Assembly: GCF_009755665.1 (NCBI RefSeq)
Contig: NZ_CP046622.1
Coordinates: 2,232,001 to 2,296,000 of the forward strand
Direction: 5' to 3'
Length of the DNA: 64,000 bases
From: Variovorax paradoxus
GTDB lineage: Bacteria; Pseudomonadota; Gammaproteobacteria; Burkholderiales; Burkholderiaceae_C
Shown here: positions 18,733 through 27,140 of the stretch, in pieces
How positions within the stretch are numbered: position 1 is the first letter of the stretch
Layout of the letters: each line of letters opens with the position of its first letter
Notes under the pieces: model-generated
Told to the model about the DNA's origin: nothing
The model's input: the letters and a program-made list of their open reading frames with translations, nothing else
Databases searched by the model: none
Translations under genes and position numbers: made by a program

Positions 18733-18747
18733 GTTGCACTGTACAAC
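18733..18747. promoter_or_regulatory. NrtR-type operator in the nrtR / 18790 divergent region
   Basis: GTTGCACTGTACAAC matches the reverse complement of the first operator box at 17918 in 14 of 15 positions. It lies 24 nt upstream of the proposed nrtR start and 43 nt upstream of the divergent gene at 18790, and could control either or both. Confidence 0.75.
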
Positions 18748-18789
18748 TCCAAGGGACCGACCGACAGGGCGGGTTAACCTCCGCGACCT

Positions 18790-20010
18790 ATGGATTCCCT
18801 GATTGCCGCCTCCGCGCGCGCCCTTGCCGCCGGCGACGCGCTTGGCGCCCTCAAGCGGGTTGCCTTGCGCGACGACCCGCCGGCGCTGGCGCTGCGCGGC
18901 ATTGCCATGGCGCAGCTTGGCGAACACTCGCGCGCGCGTGAGCTCCTGCGGCGGGCCGCCCGGGGCTTCGGCGCCCATGAGGAACTGGCGCGTGCCCGCT
19001 GCCTGGTTGCCGAAGCAGAGGTGGCGCTGGCCATGCGCGACCTCGGTGGATCGCCGCGCTCTCTTGCCGCTGCAGCCGCCACGCTCGACGCGCATGCCGA
19101 CCATGGCAATGCGCTGCAGGCGCGGCTGATTGCGGCGCGCAAGTTCCTGCTGCTCGGCCGCCTCGACGAGGCGGCGGCCACGCTGGCACCGCTCGATGCG
19201 CGAGGCCTTGCCCCGTCGCTGGCGGCCGTGGCGGAGCTCACCGCGGCCGAGCTGGCGCTGCGATCGCTGCGCACCGGCGCGGCGCAGGCGGCGCTCGCCC
19301 GCGCGCATGAGGCGGCCGAGCGTGCGCGCGTGCCTGCGCTCCTGGCCGAGGTGGCGGAGGCGCGGGCGGCGCTCAGTCGTCCGGCCGCGCGACGCCGCTC
19401 CGCGGGCGGCGAAGAGACGCTGCGCCTCGACGAGGTGGAGGCGCTCCTGGGCTCGGACGCGCTGGTCGTCGATGCATGCCGCCGCGGGGTCGGCGCGGGC
19501 GATGCATGGCGGCCATTGGCCCGGCGCCCGGTGCTGTTCGCATTGGCGCGCGGGCTGGCCGAGGCGTGGCCCGGCGATGTGGATCGCGAAGCGCTGATTG
19601 CCTATGCGTTCAACACCCGCCACCCCGACGAGACGCTCCGGGCACGCCTGCGGGTCGAGGTCGGCAGGCTGCGCGCGCTCGTTGCGCCGCTGACAGGCAT
19701 CGAGGCGACGGCGCGGGGTTTTGTTCTCAAGCCGCACGGCGGGCGAGAGGTTGCCGTGCTGGCGCCACCCATCGATGGCGACCAGGCGTCGCTGCTGGCG
19801 CTACTCTCCGACGGCGCAGCGTGGTCGACCTCGGCGCTGGCCCTGGCATTGGGAGCCAGCCAGCGCACGGTGCAGCGCGCGCTCGCCGAGTTGGAGGCTG
19901 CGGGACGCGTGCGGGCCATCGGGCGGGCGCGGGCGCAGCGCTGGCTTTCGCCGCCGCTGACCGGATTCACGACGATCTTGTTACTCCCCGCCGCGCTGCC
20001 GATTGAATAG
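18790..20010 (+). CDS. regulator with TPR-like N-terminus and two winged helices (unassigned)
   Basis: A 406-residue cytosolic protein of no named family known to me. Residues 1-205 are Ala/Leu/Arg-rich helical repeats with TPR-like periodicity. Residues 215-320 (DALVVDACRRGV, VLFALARGLAEAWPGDVDRE, LRARLRVEVGRLRALVAP, GFVLKP) look like an OmpR/SARP-type winged helix. Residues 335-390 (SDGAAWSTSALALALGASQR, TVQRALAELEAAGRVRAIG) form a second MarR/IclR-like winged helix. The start has no strong ribosome binding site but follows the divergent nrtR promoter by 80 nt. It heads a plus-strand set with a beta-propeller and a DUF899 protein, and is probably their regulator. Confidence 0.75.
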   Translation: MDSLIAASARALAAGDALGALKRVALRDDPPALALRGIAMAQLGEHSRARELLRRAARGFGAHEELARARCLVAEAEVALAMRDLGGSPRSLAAAAATLDAHADHGNALQARLIAARKFLLLGRLDEAAATLAPLDARGLAPSLAAVAELTAAELALRSLRTGAAQAALARAHEAAERARVPALLAEVAEARAALSRPAARRRSAGGEETLRLDEVEALLGSDALVVDACRRGVGAGDAWRPLARRPVLFALARGLAEAWPGDVDREALIAYAFNTRHPDETLRARLRVEVGRLRALVAPLTGIEATARGFVLKPHGGREVAVLAPPIDGDQASLLALLSDGAAWSTSALALALGASQRTVQRALAELEAAGRVRAIGRARAQRWLSPPLTGFTTILLLPAALPIE

Positions 20011-20056
20011 AGTTGTCTCCAAGGCCCCGATCCCCGGGCGCAAACAAGGAGCAGCA

Positions 20057-20743
20057 ATGAGCACTGGCAGCAAGGCAGGCAAGGACCAGACACCCGTAAC
20101 GGCACACGCAGCCGAGATCGTTCGCGAGTACGGCCCCTTGGCCGGCGAGGCGAGCGTGGGCGGCGTGACCCACGACGGCCACCGCGTCTGGGCCGCCACG
20201 CGCGACGGGCTGATCGCCTTCGACCCCGTGAGCGGCGAGACCACGCGCACGCTGGCGTGCGCCGGAGATGCCGGCACCGCCTTCGACGGCACTCATCTGT
20301 ATCAGATCACCGAGGCGCGCATCGACAAGATCGACCCGGTCACGGGCACCGTGGTGGCGTCGATTCCCGCTCCGGGCAACGGCAGCGACTCGGGGCTCAC
20401 CTGGGCCGAGGGCAGCCTGTGGGTGGGCCAGTACCGCGATCGCAAGATCCGCCAGATCGACCCGGCCACCGGCGCCGTGTTGCGCACCATCGAGTCCAAC
20501 CGCTTCGTCACTGGCGTGACCTGGGTGGACGGCGAACTGTGGCACGGCACCTGGGAGGGCGACGAAAGCGAGCTCCGCCGCATCAACCCCGAAAGCGGGG
20601 CCGTGCTCGAGCGGCTCGAAATGCCGCGCGGCACCGGCGTGAGCGGCCTCGAATCCGATGGGGGAGACCTCTTCTATTGCGGCGGCGGGGGCAGCGGAAA
20701 GGTCCGCGCCGTGCGGCGCCCCAAGGCAGCCGCCAGGGCGTGA
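20057..20743 (+). CDS. YncE/Vgb-like beta-propeller protein
   Basis: A 228-residue cytosolic protein made of repeated blades of the form W-x-A/G-x-x-D/Y-G-x-I-x-x-I-D-P-x-T-G, for example VWAATRDGLIAFDPVSGE, IDKIDPVTGTVVASIPAPG, KIRQIDPATGAVLRTIES and ELRRINPESGAVLERLEMP. There is no signal peptide. AAGGAG 8 nt before the ATG at 20057 fixes the start. Such small propellers are scaffolds or lactonase-like proteins; catalytic residues could not be assigned. It is 46 nt downstream of the two-HTH regulator and 47 nt upstream of the DUF899 gene, and the same order suggests co-transcription. Confidence 0.82.
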   Translation: MSTGSKAGKDQTPVTAHAAEIVREYGPLAGEASVGGVTHDGHRVWAATRDGLIAFDPVSGETTRTLACAGDAGTAFDGTHLYQITEARIDKIDPVTGTVVASIPAPGNGSDSGLTWAEGSLWVGQYRDRKIRQIDPATGAVLRTIESNRFVTGVTWVDGELWHGTWEGDESELRRINPESGAVLERLEMPRGTGVSGLESDGGDLFYCGGGGSGKVRAVRRPKAAARA

Positions 20744-20790
20744 GCGCATCCGCCCGCGAAACGATTCATCGAACCAAGGAGCACATCGCC

Positions 20791-21579
20791 ATGAACACCA
20801 CCGTTGCCGAAACCGGCATTGCCGATCATCCCGTCGTTGCCAAGGACCGTTGGCTCACGCGGCGCAAGGCGCTGCTGGCCCGCGAAAAGGAACTGACGCG
20901 CCTGCGCGACCAGATCGCCCGCGAGCGCCGCGCACTGCCGTGGACCCGCGTCGAGAAGAACTACACCTTCGACACGCCCGACGGCCCCCGCACCCTTGCG
21001 GACATGTTCGAAGGCCGCCGCCAGTTGCTGGTGCAGCACTTCATGCTCGGCCCCGATTGGGAGCAGGGCTGCCCGAGCTGTTCCTACATGGCCGACCACG
21101 TCGACGGCATGAAGGTGCACCTCGAGCACCGCGACGTCACGCTGCTGGCGGTTTCCCGTGCGCCGCTGGATCAGATCGAGCGCTTTCGCCAGCGCATGGG
21201 CTGGCAGTTCAACTGGGTGTCGGCGTACGGCAGCGATTTCAACTACGACTTCGGCGTGAGCTTCAAGTCGGAGGAATGGGCCGAGGGCCGGGGCGAGGTC
21301 TACTACAACTACGGCGTGCGGCCCTTCCCGGCCGAGGAGGCACCCGGCATCAGCGTGTTCTACAAGAACGATGCGGGCGAGGTCTTCCACACCTATTCGA
21401 CCTACGAGCGTGGCGTTGAAGTGATGATGGGCACGTACAACCTGCTCGACCTCACTCCCAAGGGCCGCGACGAGCACAACGCGGTCTACACCATGGACTG
21501 GGTGCGCCATCACGACCGCTACGAGCCGGCGCCGGCCGCAAAACCGGCGGCCCATGCGTGCTGCCATGCGTCGAACTGA
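20791..21579 (+). CDS. DUF899 thioredoxin-fold family protein
   Basis: A 262-residue protein of the DUF899 family, whose fold is related to thioredoxin and AhpC/TSA proteins. Characteristic blocks are RRALPWTRVEKNYTFDTPDG, LADMFEGRRQLLVQHFMLGP, the cysteine pair in QGCPSCSYMADHVDG, and YGSDFNYDFGVSF with GISVFYKN. The CPSC motif suggests redox chemistry or metal binding. AAGGAG 10 nt upstream supports the ATG at 20791. A Cys/His pair near the C-terminus (HACCHASN) is an additional oddity. The function of the family is not established. Confidence 0.88.
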   Translation: MNTTVAETGIADHPVVAKDRWLTRRKALLAREKELTRLRDQIARERRALPWTRVEKNYTFDTPDGPRTLADMFEGRRQLLVQHFMLGPDWEQGCPSCSYMADHVDGMKVHLEHRDVTLLAVSRAPLDQIERFRQRMGWQFNWVSAYGSDFNYDFGVSFKSEEWAEGRGEVYYNYGVRPFPAEEAPGISVFYKNDAGEVFHTYSTYERGVEVMMGTYNLLDLTPKGRDEHNAVYTMDWVRHHDRYEPAPAAKPAAHACCHASN

Positions 21580-21610
21580 TCGGCAAGCGGGCTGAACTCG
21601 AAGGCATGCC

Positions 21611-22162
21611 GTGGAAAGCCTCTGGCCCTGGTTGGTGGTGGCGGGTCTCGGCGCCATTCATGGCCTGAACCCGGCCACCGGATGGATGTGGGCGGCGGCC
21701 TGGGGCGTCCGGTCGAAAGACCGGGGCCAGGCGCTGCGGGCCCTGGTGCCCATCGCGGTCGGACACGCCGCCTCGGTCGCGCTGGTGGCGGCCGCAGTGG
21801 CGTTCGGCGTGTCGATGGACCGGACGGTGATGCAAGTGGTGGCGGGTGGGCTGGTGGTCTTGTTCGCGGTGCTGCACCTCTCGGGCCGCACACCCAAGGC
21901 GGTGCGTGCGCCGGCGGGGCATGCGGGGTTGGCGCTCTGGTCCTTCATGATGGCCACCGCGCACGGCGCCGGGTTGATGCTGGTGCCGGCGCTGATTCCG
22001 CTCTGCATGGGCGACACGTCGGCCCGGGACATTGCGGCATCGGGCTCGCTGATGCTGGCGCTTGCGGCAGTCGGCGTTCACACGGCCGCAATGCTTGCCG
22101 TGACGGCGCTGGTTGCCAGCGGGGTGTGCCGGGGGTTGAAACTCATACTTTCGAACTCGTGA
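21611..22162 (+). CDS. small membrane protein, five or so spans
   Basis: A 183-residue hydrophobic protein with about five transmembrane segments (PWLVVAGLGAIHGLNPATG, LVPIAVGHAASVALVAAAVA, VMQVVAGGLVVLFAVLHLS, LWSFMMATAHGAGLMLVPAL, MLALAAVGVHTAAMLAVTAL). Histidines and acidic or polar residues inside spans (IHGLNPATG, VGHAAS, TAHGAG, VGVHTA) recall metal or small-solute transporters of the UreH/HupE/TauE type, but no family could be assigned. It starts with GTG and lies 31 nt after the DUF899 gene on the same strand, so it may belong to the same operon. Confidence 0.72.
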   Translation: MESLWPWLVVAGLGAIHGLNPATGWMWAAAWGVRSKDRGQALRALVPIAVGHAASVALVAAAVAFGVSMDRTVMQVVAGGLVVLFAVLHLSGRTPKAVRAPAGHAGLALWSFMMATAHGAGLMLVPALIPLCMGDTSARDIAASGSLMLALAAVGVHTAAMLAVTALVASGVCRGLKLILSNS

Positions 22163-22339
22163 GGCGCGGCGAAACAAGCAAGAAGGTACAGACTCGCGCA
22201 TCTGGTTGCACATTGGCGGTGCCATGACAGCTGGTTGCAAGCTTGGCTCAGTGTTTTCCTCAGAGAACGATGGCCTGAAACTCGCTAGAGTGAAGGCGGC
22301 CGTTCAGGCTTTTGCTTCGCACACATCAAGGAAAATTTC

Positions 22340-23077
22340 ATGAGCAAGAAAGTTGCATATGTCACCGGAGGCATGGGTGGCATCGGAACTGCCATCTGCC
22401 AACGCCTCTTCAAGGACGGCTTCACTGTCGTCGCAGGCTGCGGCCCCACGCGCGACCATGCCAAATGGCTGGCCGAGCAGAAAGCCCAGGGCTTCGAGTT
22501 CCACGCATCGGTCGGCAATGTCGGTGACTGGCAATCCACGGTCGAGGCGTTTTCTGCTGCCAAGGCGGCGCACGGCCCCATCGACGTGCTCGTCAATAAC
22601 GCAGGCATCACGCGCGACCGCATGTTCCTGAAAATGACGCCGGAAGACTGGAGCGCGGTGATCGAAACCAACCTCAACAGCATGTTCAACGTCACCAAGC
22701 AGGTGGTGGGCGACATGGTCGAGAAGGGCTGGGGCCGCATCATCAACATCAGCTCGGTCAATGGTGCCAAGGGCCAGGCGGGGCAAACCAACTACTCGGC
22801 GGCCAAGGCCGGCATGCACGGCTTCACGATGGCCCTGGCGCAAGAGCTGGCAAGCAAGGGCGTCACGGTCAATACCGTGAGCCCGGGCTACATCGGCACC
22901 GACATGGTGAAAGCCATCCGCCAGGAAGTGCTCGACAAGATCGTGGCCACCATTCCTGTCAAGCGCTTGGGCGAACCGAGCGAAATCGCCTCCATCATTT
23001 CGTGGCTTGCCACGGACGAGGGCGGCTACTCCACCGGGGCCGATTTCTCGGTCAACGGCGGGCTTCACATGCACTGA
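22340..23077 (+). CDS. phaB: acetoacetyl-CoA reductase
   Basis: A 245-residue short-chain dehydrogenase of the PhaB/PhbB group, which reduces acetoacetyl-CoA to (R)-3-hydroxybutyryl-CoA with NADPH for polyhydroxybutyrate synthesis. The cofactor loop TGGMGGIG is at residues 10-17, NNAGITRD near 88, the catalytic Ser in INISSVNG near 140 and the YSAAKAG Tyr/Lys pair near 153-157. The C-terminus VNGGLHMH is typical of the subgroup. The start has AAGGA 9 nt upstream. It is monocistronic, ending at a strong terminator. FabG-type activity is possible but PhaB is the better match. Confidence 0.9.
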   Translation: MSKKVAYVTGGMGGIGTAICQRLFKDGFTVVAGCGPTRDHAKWLAEQKAQGFEFHASVGNVGDWQSTVEAFSAAKAAHGPIDVLVNNAGITRDRMFLKMTPEDWSAVIETNLNSMFNVTKQVVGDMVEKGWGRIINISSVNGAKGQAGQTNYSAAKAGMHGFTMALAQELASKGVTVNTVSPGYIGTDMVKAIRQEVLDKIVATIPVKRLGEPSEIASIISWLATDEGGYSTGADFSVNGGLHMH

Positions 23078-23102
23078 GCATGCTGACTGGAACCTGATCG
23101 AG

Positions 23103-23127
23103 AAACCCGCTTCGGCGGGTTTTTTTG
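23103..23127 (+). terminator. intrinsic terminator after phaB
   Basis: AAACCCGC and GCGGGTTT form a perfect 8-bp stem with a TTCG tetraloop, followed by a run of seven T residues. Confidence 0.92.
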
Positions 23128-23203
23128 TTTCCAGCGATGTGGCTTCTACGAATGGAAAGCCGCGAGAACGGCCATAAAGTTTCGCACCCCCAGGAGACAC
23201 GAC

Positions 23204-24547
23204 ATGGCAGACACAACAATCACACCGACCCGGAAACTCCCTCTCTACCGCTCTCTTTACGTTCAGGTGATCACCGCGGTGGTCATCGGCGTGCTGCTCG
23301 GGCACTTCTATCCCGCCATCGGCGAAGCCATGAAGCCGCTTGGCGATGGCTTCATCAAGCTCATCAAGATGATCATCGCGCCGATCATCTTCTGCACGGT
23401 GGTGGTCGGCATTGCCGGCATGGAAGACATGAAGAAGGTGGGCAAGACCGGCGGCCTGGCGCTGCTCTACTTCGAGATCGTGAGCACCATCGCGCTCGTG
23501 GTCGGGCTGCTGCTGGTCAACCTGCTGAAGCCCGGCGCGGGCATGAACATCGACCCGGCCACGCTCGACACCAAGGCGATTGCCGCCTACACCGGCCCCG
23601 GCAAGATGACCGGCACGGTCGACTTTCTGCTCAACGTCATTCCCAGCACGGTGGTCGACGCCTTCGCCAAGGGCGAAATCCTGCAGGTGCTGCTCATCGC
23701 GGTGCTGTTCGGCTTTGCGCTGCACCGCTTCGGCGGGCGCGGCACGCTGGTGTTCGACGTGATCGAGAAGGGCTCGCACGTGCTCTTCGTGATCGTGGGC
23801 TACATCATGAAGCTCGCGCCCATCGGCGCCTTTGGCGCCATGGCGTTCACCATCGGCAAGTACGGCCTGGGGAGCCTGTTCTCGCTCGGCAAGCTGATGG
23901 GCACGTTCTACCTGACCTGCCTGCTGTTCATCTTCGTGGTGCTGGGGCTCATTGCGCGCTTCCACGGCTTCAGCATCTGGAAGTTCATCAAGTACATCAA
24001 GGAAGAGCTGCTGATCGTGCTGGGTACTTCGTCGTCCGAATCGGTGCTTCCGCGCATGATGGAGAAGATGGAAAACCTGGGCGCGAAGAAGGCCTGCGTG
24101 GGCCTGGTGATTCCCACCGGCTATTCATTCAACCTGGACGGCACTTCCATCTACCTGACGATGGCAGCGGTGTTCATTGCACAGGCCACCAACACGCCGA
24201 TGACGCTGACCCAGGAGATCACGCTGCTGGCCGTGCTGCTGCTCACTTCCAAGGGCGCGGCGGGCGTGACCGGAAGCGGCTTCATCGTGCTGGCCGCCAC
24301 CTTGTCTGCCGTGGGCCACGTGCCGGTGGCCGGCCTGGCGCTCATTTTGGGCATCGACCGCTTCATGTCCGAAGCACGTGCGCTGACCAACCTGATCGGC
24401 AACGGCGTGGCGACCATCGTCGTGGCCAAGTGGACCAACGAACTCGACACCGAGCGGCTGAAGGCCGGGCTCAACAACGAGAACTGGGTGGAGTCGCAGG
24501 AGCCTGAAGTGCTCGAAGGCGCGCGCGTGAGCAAGATGGCCGACTGA
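23204..24547 (+). CDS. dctA: C4-dicarboxylate:proton/sodium symporter
   Basis: A 447-residue inner-membrane symporter of the DAACS family that takes up succinate, fumarate and malate. Landmarks in order are VLLGHFYP near residue 30, [20 protein letters not shown] in the second span, the serine-rich hairpin [13 protein letters not shown] near 270, [18 protein letters not shown] near 305, and [20 protein letters not shown] with [13 protein letters not shown] at the end. These are the substrate and cation sites of the family. CAGGAG 9 nt upstream of the ATG at 23204 supports the start. No DctBD-type regulator is adjacent. Confidence 0.95.
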   Translation: MADTTITPTRKLPLYRSLYVQVITAVVIGVLLGHFYPAIGEAMKPLGDGFIKLIKMIIAPIIFCTVVVGIAGMEDMKKVGKTGGLALLYFEIVSTIALVVGLLLVNLLKPGAGMNIDPATLDTKAIAAYTGPGKMTGTVDFLLNVIPSTVVDAFAKGEILQVLLIAVLFGFALHRFGGRGTLVFDVIEKGSHVLFVIVGYIMKLAPIGAFGAMAFTIGKYGLGSLFSLGKLMGTFYLTCLLFIFVVLGLIARFHGFSIWKFIKYIKEELLIVLGTSSSESVLPRMMEKMENLGAKKACVGLVIPTGYSFNLDGTSIYLTMAAVFIAQATNTPMTLTQEITLLAVLLLTSKGAAGVTGSGFIVLAATLSAVGHVPVAGLALILGIDRFMSEARALTNLIGNGVATIVVAKWTNELDTERLKAGLNNENWVESQEPEVLEGARVSKMAD

Positions 24548-24617
24548 ATGGCCTTGAAGGCCCGATGAAGGGCCGGGTGAAGTAAAAGGCCGCGCATCGT
24601 TCCTGCAAAATGCAACG

Positions 24618-26318
24618 ATGCCCCACAGCGTCTCCCTCATCAACACCATTGCCGCCGGCCTGGGGCTGGCGCTCGTGTTCGGCTTTCTCGCGGTGCGCCT
24701 GCGCCTGCCCGCACTGGTGGGCTACCTGCTGGCAGGCGTGATCATCGGCCCCTTCACGCCGGGCTTCGTTGCCGACGGGGGCATTGCGGCGCAGCTGGCC
24801 GAAATCGGCGTGATGCTGCTGATGTTCGGCGTGGGCCTGCATTTTTCGCTCGACGACCTGCTGGCGGTGCGCAAGATCGCCTTGCCCGGCGCGCTGGCGC
24901 AGATCGCGGTGGCCGCGCTGCTCGGCGGTGCACTGGCGCTGTGGTGGGGCTGGTCCTGGGGCGAGGCGCTGGTCTTCGGGCTGGCGCTTTCGGTGGCAAG
25001 CACGGTGGTGCTGCTGCGGGCGCTCGAAAGCCTGGGCATTCTCGACTCGTTCACCGGCCGCATCGCCGTGGGCTGGCTGGTCGTTGAAGACCTGGCGATG
25101 GTGCTGGTGTTGGTGCTGATGCCGCCTCTCGCGGGAGCCTTGGGCGGCCATGCCGCCGATGCGGCAGGCCCCATGGACCCGCTGTGGCAAACGCTCGGGC
25201 TCACGCTGCTGCAGGTGGGCGGCTTCGTGGCGCTCATGCTCGTGGTCGGAAGGCGAGCCTTTCCGTGGATTCTTTGGCAGGTCACGCGGACCGGATCGCG
25301 CGAGCTCTTCACGCTGTGCGTGATTGCGGCGGCCGTCAGCATCGCATTCGCATCGGCGGCGCTGTTCGGCGTGTCGTTTGCGCTGGGTGCATTCTTCGCG
25401 GGCATGGTCATGCGCGAATCGGAATTCAGCCACCGTGCGGCGCAGGAGTCGCTGCCGCTGCGCGATGCCTTCGCGGTGCTGTTCTTCGTGTCCGTGGGCA
25501 TGCTGTTCGACCCTTCGGTGCTCATCGAGCGTCCGCTGCAGGTGCTGGCGGTGGTGGGCGTGATCGTGCTGGGCAAGTCGCTTGCCGCTTGCGCGCTGGT
25601 GCTGGCTTTCCGCTATCCGCTGGGTACGGCGCTTACGGTGAGCGCGAGCCTCGCGCAGATCGGGGAGTTCTCGTTCATCCTGGCGGGCCTTGGTGTATCG
25701 CTCGGCGTGCTGCCGGTCGAGGGCCAGAGCCTCATCCTTGCCGGCGCGCTGATTTCAATTGCCACCAATCCGCTGTGGTTCAGCCTGATCACGCCATTGC
25801 AGAAGTGGCTGCATGCCCGTTTGCCCGTGGCTCGCGGACTCGAATCGCGCGACCATCCGCTGGCCGAACTGCCGACCACCACCGAGGCCAGGTATTTGTC
25901 CAGGCAGGTGGTGCTGGTGGGCTACGGCCGCGTCGGGCGGCGCATTGCGGCCGAGCTGGAGGCGAACGACATCCCCTATGTGGTGGCCGAGCAGAACCGC
26001 GAGCTGGTCGAGAAGCTGCGCGAAGCCGGTGTTGCGGCGGTGTGGGGCGATGCGGCAGACCCCGCGGTGCTGATCCAGGCGCACATTGCGCGTGCCCGCG
26101 TGCTGGTGGTCGCAACGCCCGACGCCCTGAACGTGCGCCAGATGATGGAAACCGCGCACACGCTCAACCCCGCCATCGAAACCGTCATCCGCAGCCACAA
26201 CGAAGACGAAGCCCAACTGCTGACCCAGCAGACCGCCGCGACAGTCTTTCTTGGCGAACAGGAACTGGCGCAGGCAATGGCCCGCGACGTGGTCCGGCGG
26301 GCAGTGGCAGCGGCGTGA
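24618..26318 (+). CDS. CPA2 cation:proton antiporter, YbaL type
   Basis: A 566-residue membrane protein of the monovalent cation:proton antiporter-2 family. The first 390 residues carry about 12 spans (LGLALVFGFLAVRLRLPALVG, GVMLLMFGVGLHF, ASTVVLLRALE, GWLVVEDLAMVLVLVLMP, where the ED pair lies in the ion path). The C-terminal 150 residues are a TrkA-N/RCK NAD-binding domain (VVLVGYGRVGRRIAAELEAN, then VVAEQNRELVEKLREAG). This layout matches YbaL rather than KefB/KefC, which are gated by glutathione. It probably exports potassium or another cation under NAD(H) or nucleotide control. Confidence 0.9.
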   Translation: MPHSVSLINTIAAGLGLALVFGFLAVRLRLPALVGYLLAGVIIGPFTPGFVADGGIAAQLAEIGVMLLMFGVGLHFSLDDLLAVRKIALPGALAQIAVAALLGGALALWWGWSWGEALVFGLALSVASTVVLLRALESLGILDSFTGRIAVGWLVVEDLAMVLVLVLMPPLAGALGGHAADAAGPMDPLWQTLGLTLLQVGGFVALMLVVGRRAFPWILWQVTRTGSRELFTLCVIAAAVSIAFASAALFGVSFALGAFFAGMVMRESEFSHRAAQESLPLRDAFAVLFFVSVGMLFDPSVLIERPLQVLAVVGVIVLGKSLAACALVLAFRYPLGTALTVSASLAQIGEFSFILAGLGVSLGVLPVEGQSLILAGALISIATNPLWFSLITPLQKWLHARLPVARGLESRDHPLAELPTTTEARYLSRQVVLVGYGRVGRRIAAELEANDIPYVVAEQNRELVEKLREAGVAAVWGDAADPAVLIQAHIARARVLVVATPDALNVRQMMETAHTLNPAIETVIRSHNEDEAQLLTQQTAATVFLGEQELAQAMARDVVRRAVAAA

Positions 26319-26339
26319 ACCGCCGGGCACCGCAACGGT

Positions 26340-26744
26340 TCAGAGGTCTTCGATGACCAGTGTGCGGTAGCGCTGCGCGATCGAGTACGGCACGGCGCGC
26401 ACCACCTCCATCAAGCGGTTCGCTTCCTCTTCGTTCTTCGTCTTGACGAGCAAGGCCGTGTGGCCTTCGCGCGCGAGCTTGGTGTAGGCGCGCACGGTGG
26501 CGGCGTCGGTACCCGCCGAAGGCAGCGGGTCGTCGGACTCTTTCACGGTGGGCGTGATCTCCTCGAGCACCGTTTGCGGCGGAATCAGGTAGATCTCATC
26601 GCCGCTCACGCCCTTTTGGAGCAGTTGATGGCCGATACGGTTGGCGTCTTCCGCGCTCGGAAACATCACCATCGAGTAGCCGCTCGGGTAAAAGGCGCCG
26701 CCGATGGTTGCTCGCATGCGGGGTTCTAGGACGAAGTTCTTCAT
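26340..26744 (-). CDS. hypothetical cytosolic protein, 134 aa
   Basis: A 134-residue soluble protein without a recognised family. It is charged and has the pattern of an alpha/beta domain: YSMVMFPSAEDANRIGHQLL, GDEIYLIPPQTVLEEITP, then EGHTALLVKTKNEEEANRLM and QRYRTLVIEDL. The paired motif of a hydrophobic strand followed by EDAN/EEAN helices resembles duplicated ferredoxin-like or stress-protein folds. An AGGAGG ribosome binding site 8 nt before the ATG at 26744 fixes the start and speaks for a real gene. It is convergent with the antiporter gene. Confidence 0.78.
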   Translation of the reverse strand: MKNFVLEPRMRATIGGAFYPSGYSMVMFPSAEDANRIGHQLLQKGVSGDEIYLIPPQTVLEEITPTVKESDDPLPSAGTDAATVRAYTKLAREGHTALLVKTKNEEEANRLMEVVRAVPYSIAQRYRTLVIEDL

Positions 26745-26882
26745 GGTGCTGCCTCCTGGTGATGCAGTTCTTTGCTTTGCCCACCACGCTAGGCCTTCAG
26801 CGGGCCGTGCGCTGTAGGCCTGCTCCCTATATTTCCGCAGGTTGGCACGGCAAAGCTTGGGCAATGCCTCGGCAAGCTCCTG

Positions 26883-26888
26883 TACACT
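26883..26888 (+). promoter_or_regulatory. possible -10 element of the hom leader
   Basis: TACACT at this position, about 50 nt upstream of the leader reading frame, resembles a sigma-70 -10 box and would give a leader of about 245 nt. No good -35 hexamer at 17 nt spacing was seen, so this is tentative. Confidence 0.35.
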
Positions 26889-26940
26889 GCGCCTTCTCAT
26901 GTCTTGCCGCTTCTTCCCCACCGCCGATTGCGTTGCCTTC

Positions 26941-27030
26941 ATGGCCCGCATGATGCCGCCTGCGTTTGCGCGGGCGAATGGGGCATTGGTTGCACGAATG
27001 ATTACCACCATTACCACCGCGGCCACCTGA
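26941..27030 (+). CDS. threonine/isoleucine leader peptide (thrL-like)
   Basis: A short frame of up to 29 residues that ends MITTITTAAT. The codons ATT ACC ACC ATT ACC ACC GCG GCC ACC before the stop at 27028 place five Thr and two Ile codons within nine, the same kind of control codons as in the enterobacterial thr leader (TTITTTITITT in E. coli). ATG codons at 26920, 26941 and 26998 are all possible starts; none has a strong ribosome binding site, and the shortest gives a decapeptide. A perfect inverted repeat overlaps the last codons and an intrinsic terminator lies 62 nt on, just before the homoserine dehydrogenase gene. Confidence 0.72.
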   Translation: MARMMPPAFARANGALVARMITTITTAAT

Positions 27031-27126
27031 GCACGCGCAGGTGGCCGTTTCGGCAGCCACCTGGTGTATCGCTCTTCTCTCCGAATGATTGAAACCCAGC
27101 TCTGGCAGCTGGGTTTTTGTTTTTTC
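27021..27126 (+). promoter_or_regulatory. transcription attenuator of the homoserine dehydrogenase gene
   Basis: Three mutually exclusive segments follow the control codons: GGCCACCTG (27021-27029, overlapping the leader stop), CAGGTGGCC (27038-27046) and GCCACCTG (27056-27063); the second can pair with either the first or the third. An intrinsic terminator follows: AAACCCAGCT (27092-27101), a 5-nt loop, AGCTGGGTTT (27107-27116) and a T-rich tail to 27126. Ribosome stalling on Thr or Ile codons could change which pair forms. The exact antiterminator pairing is not clear by eye. Confidence 0.75.
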
Positions 27127-27140
27127 ATCCGGAGATTTCC

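Noticed and set aside
18709..18739. Longer NrtR start at GTG 18739
   Set aside because: That start overlaps the operator and lacks a ribosome binding site, while TTG 18709 has AAGGAGG at good spacing.
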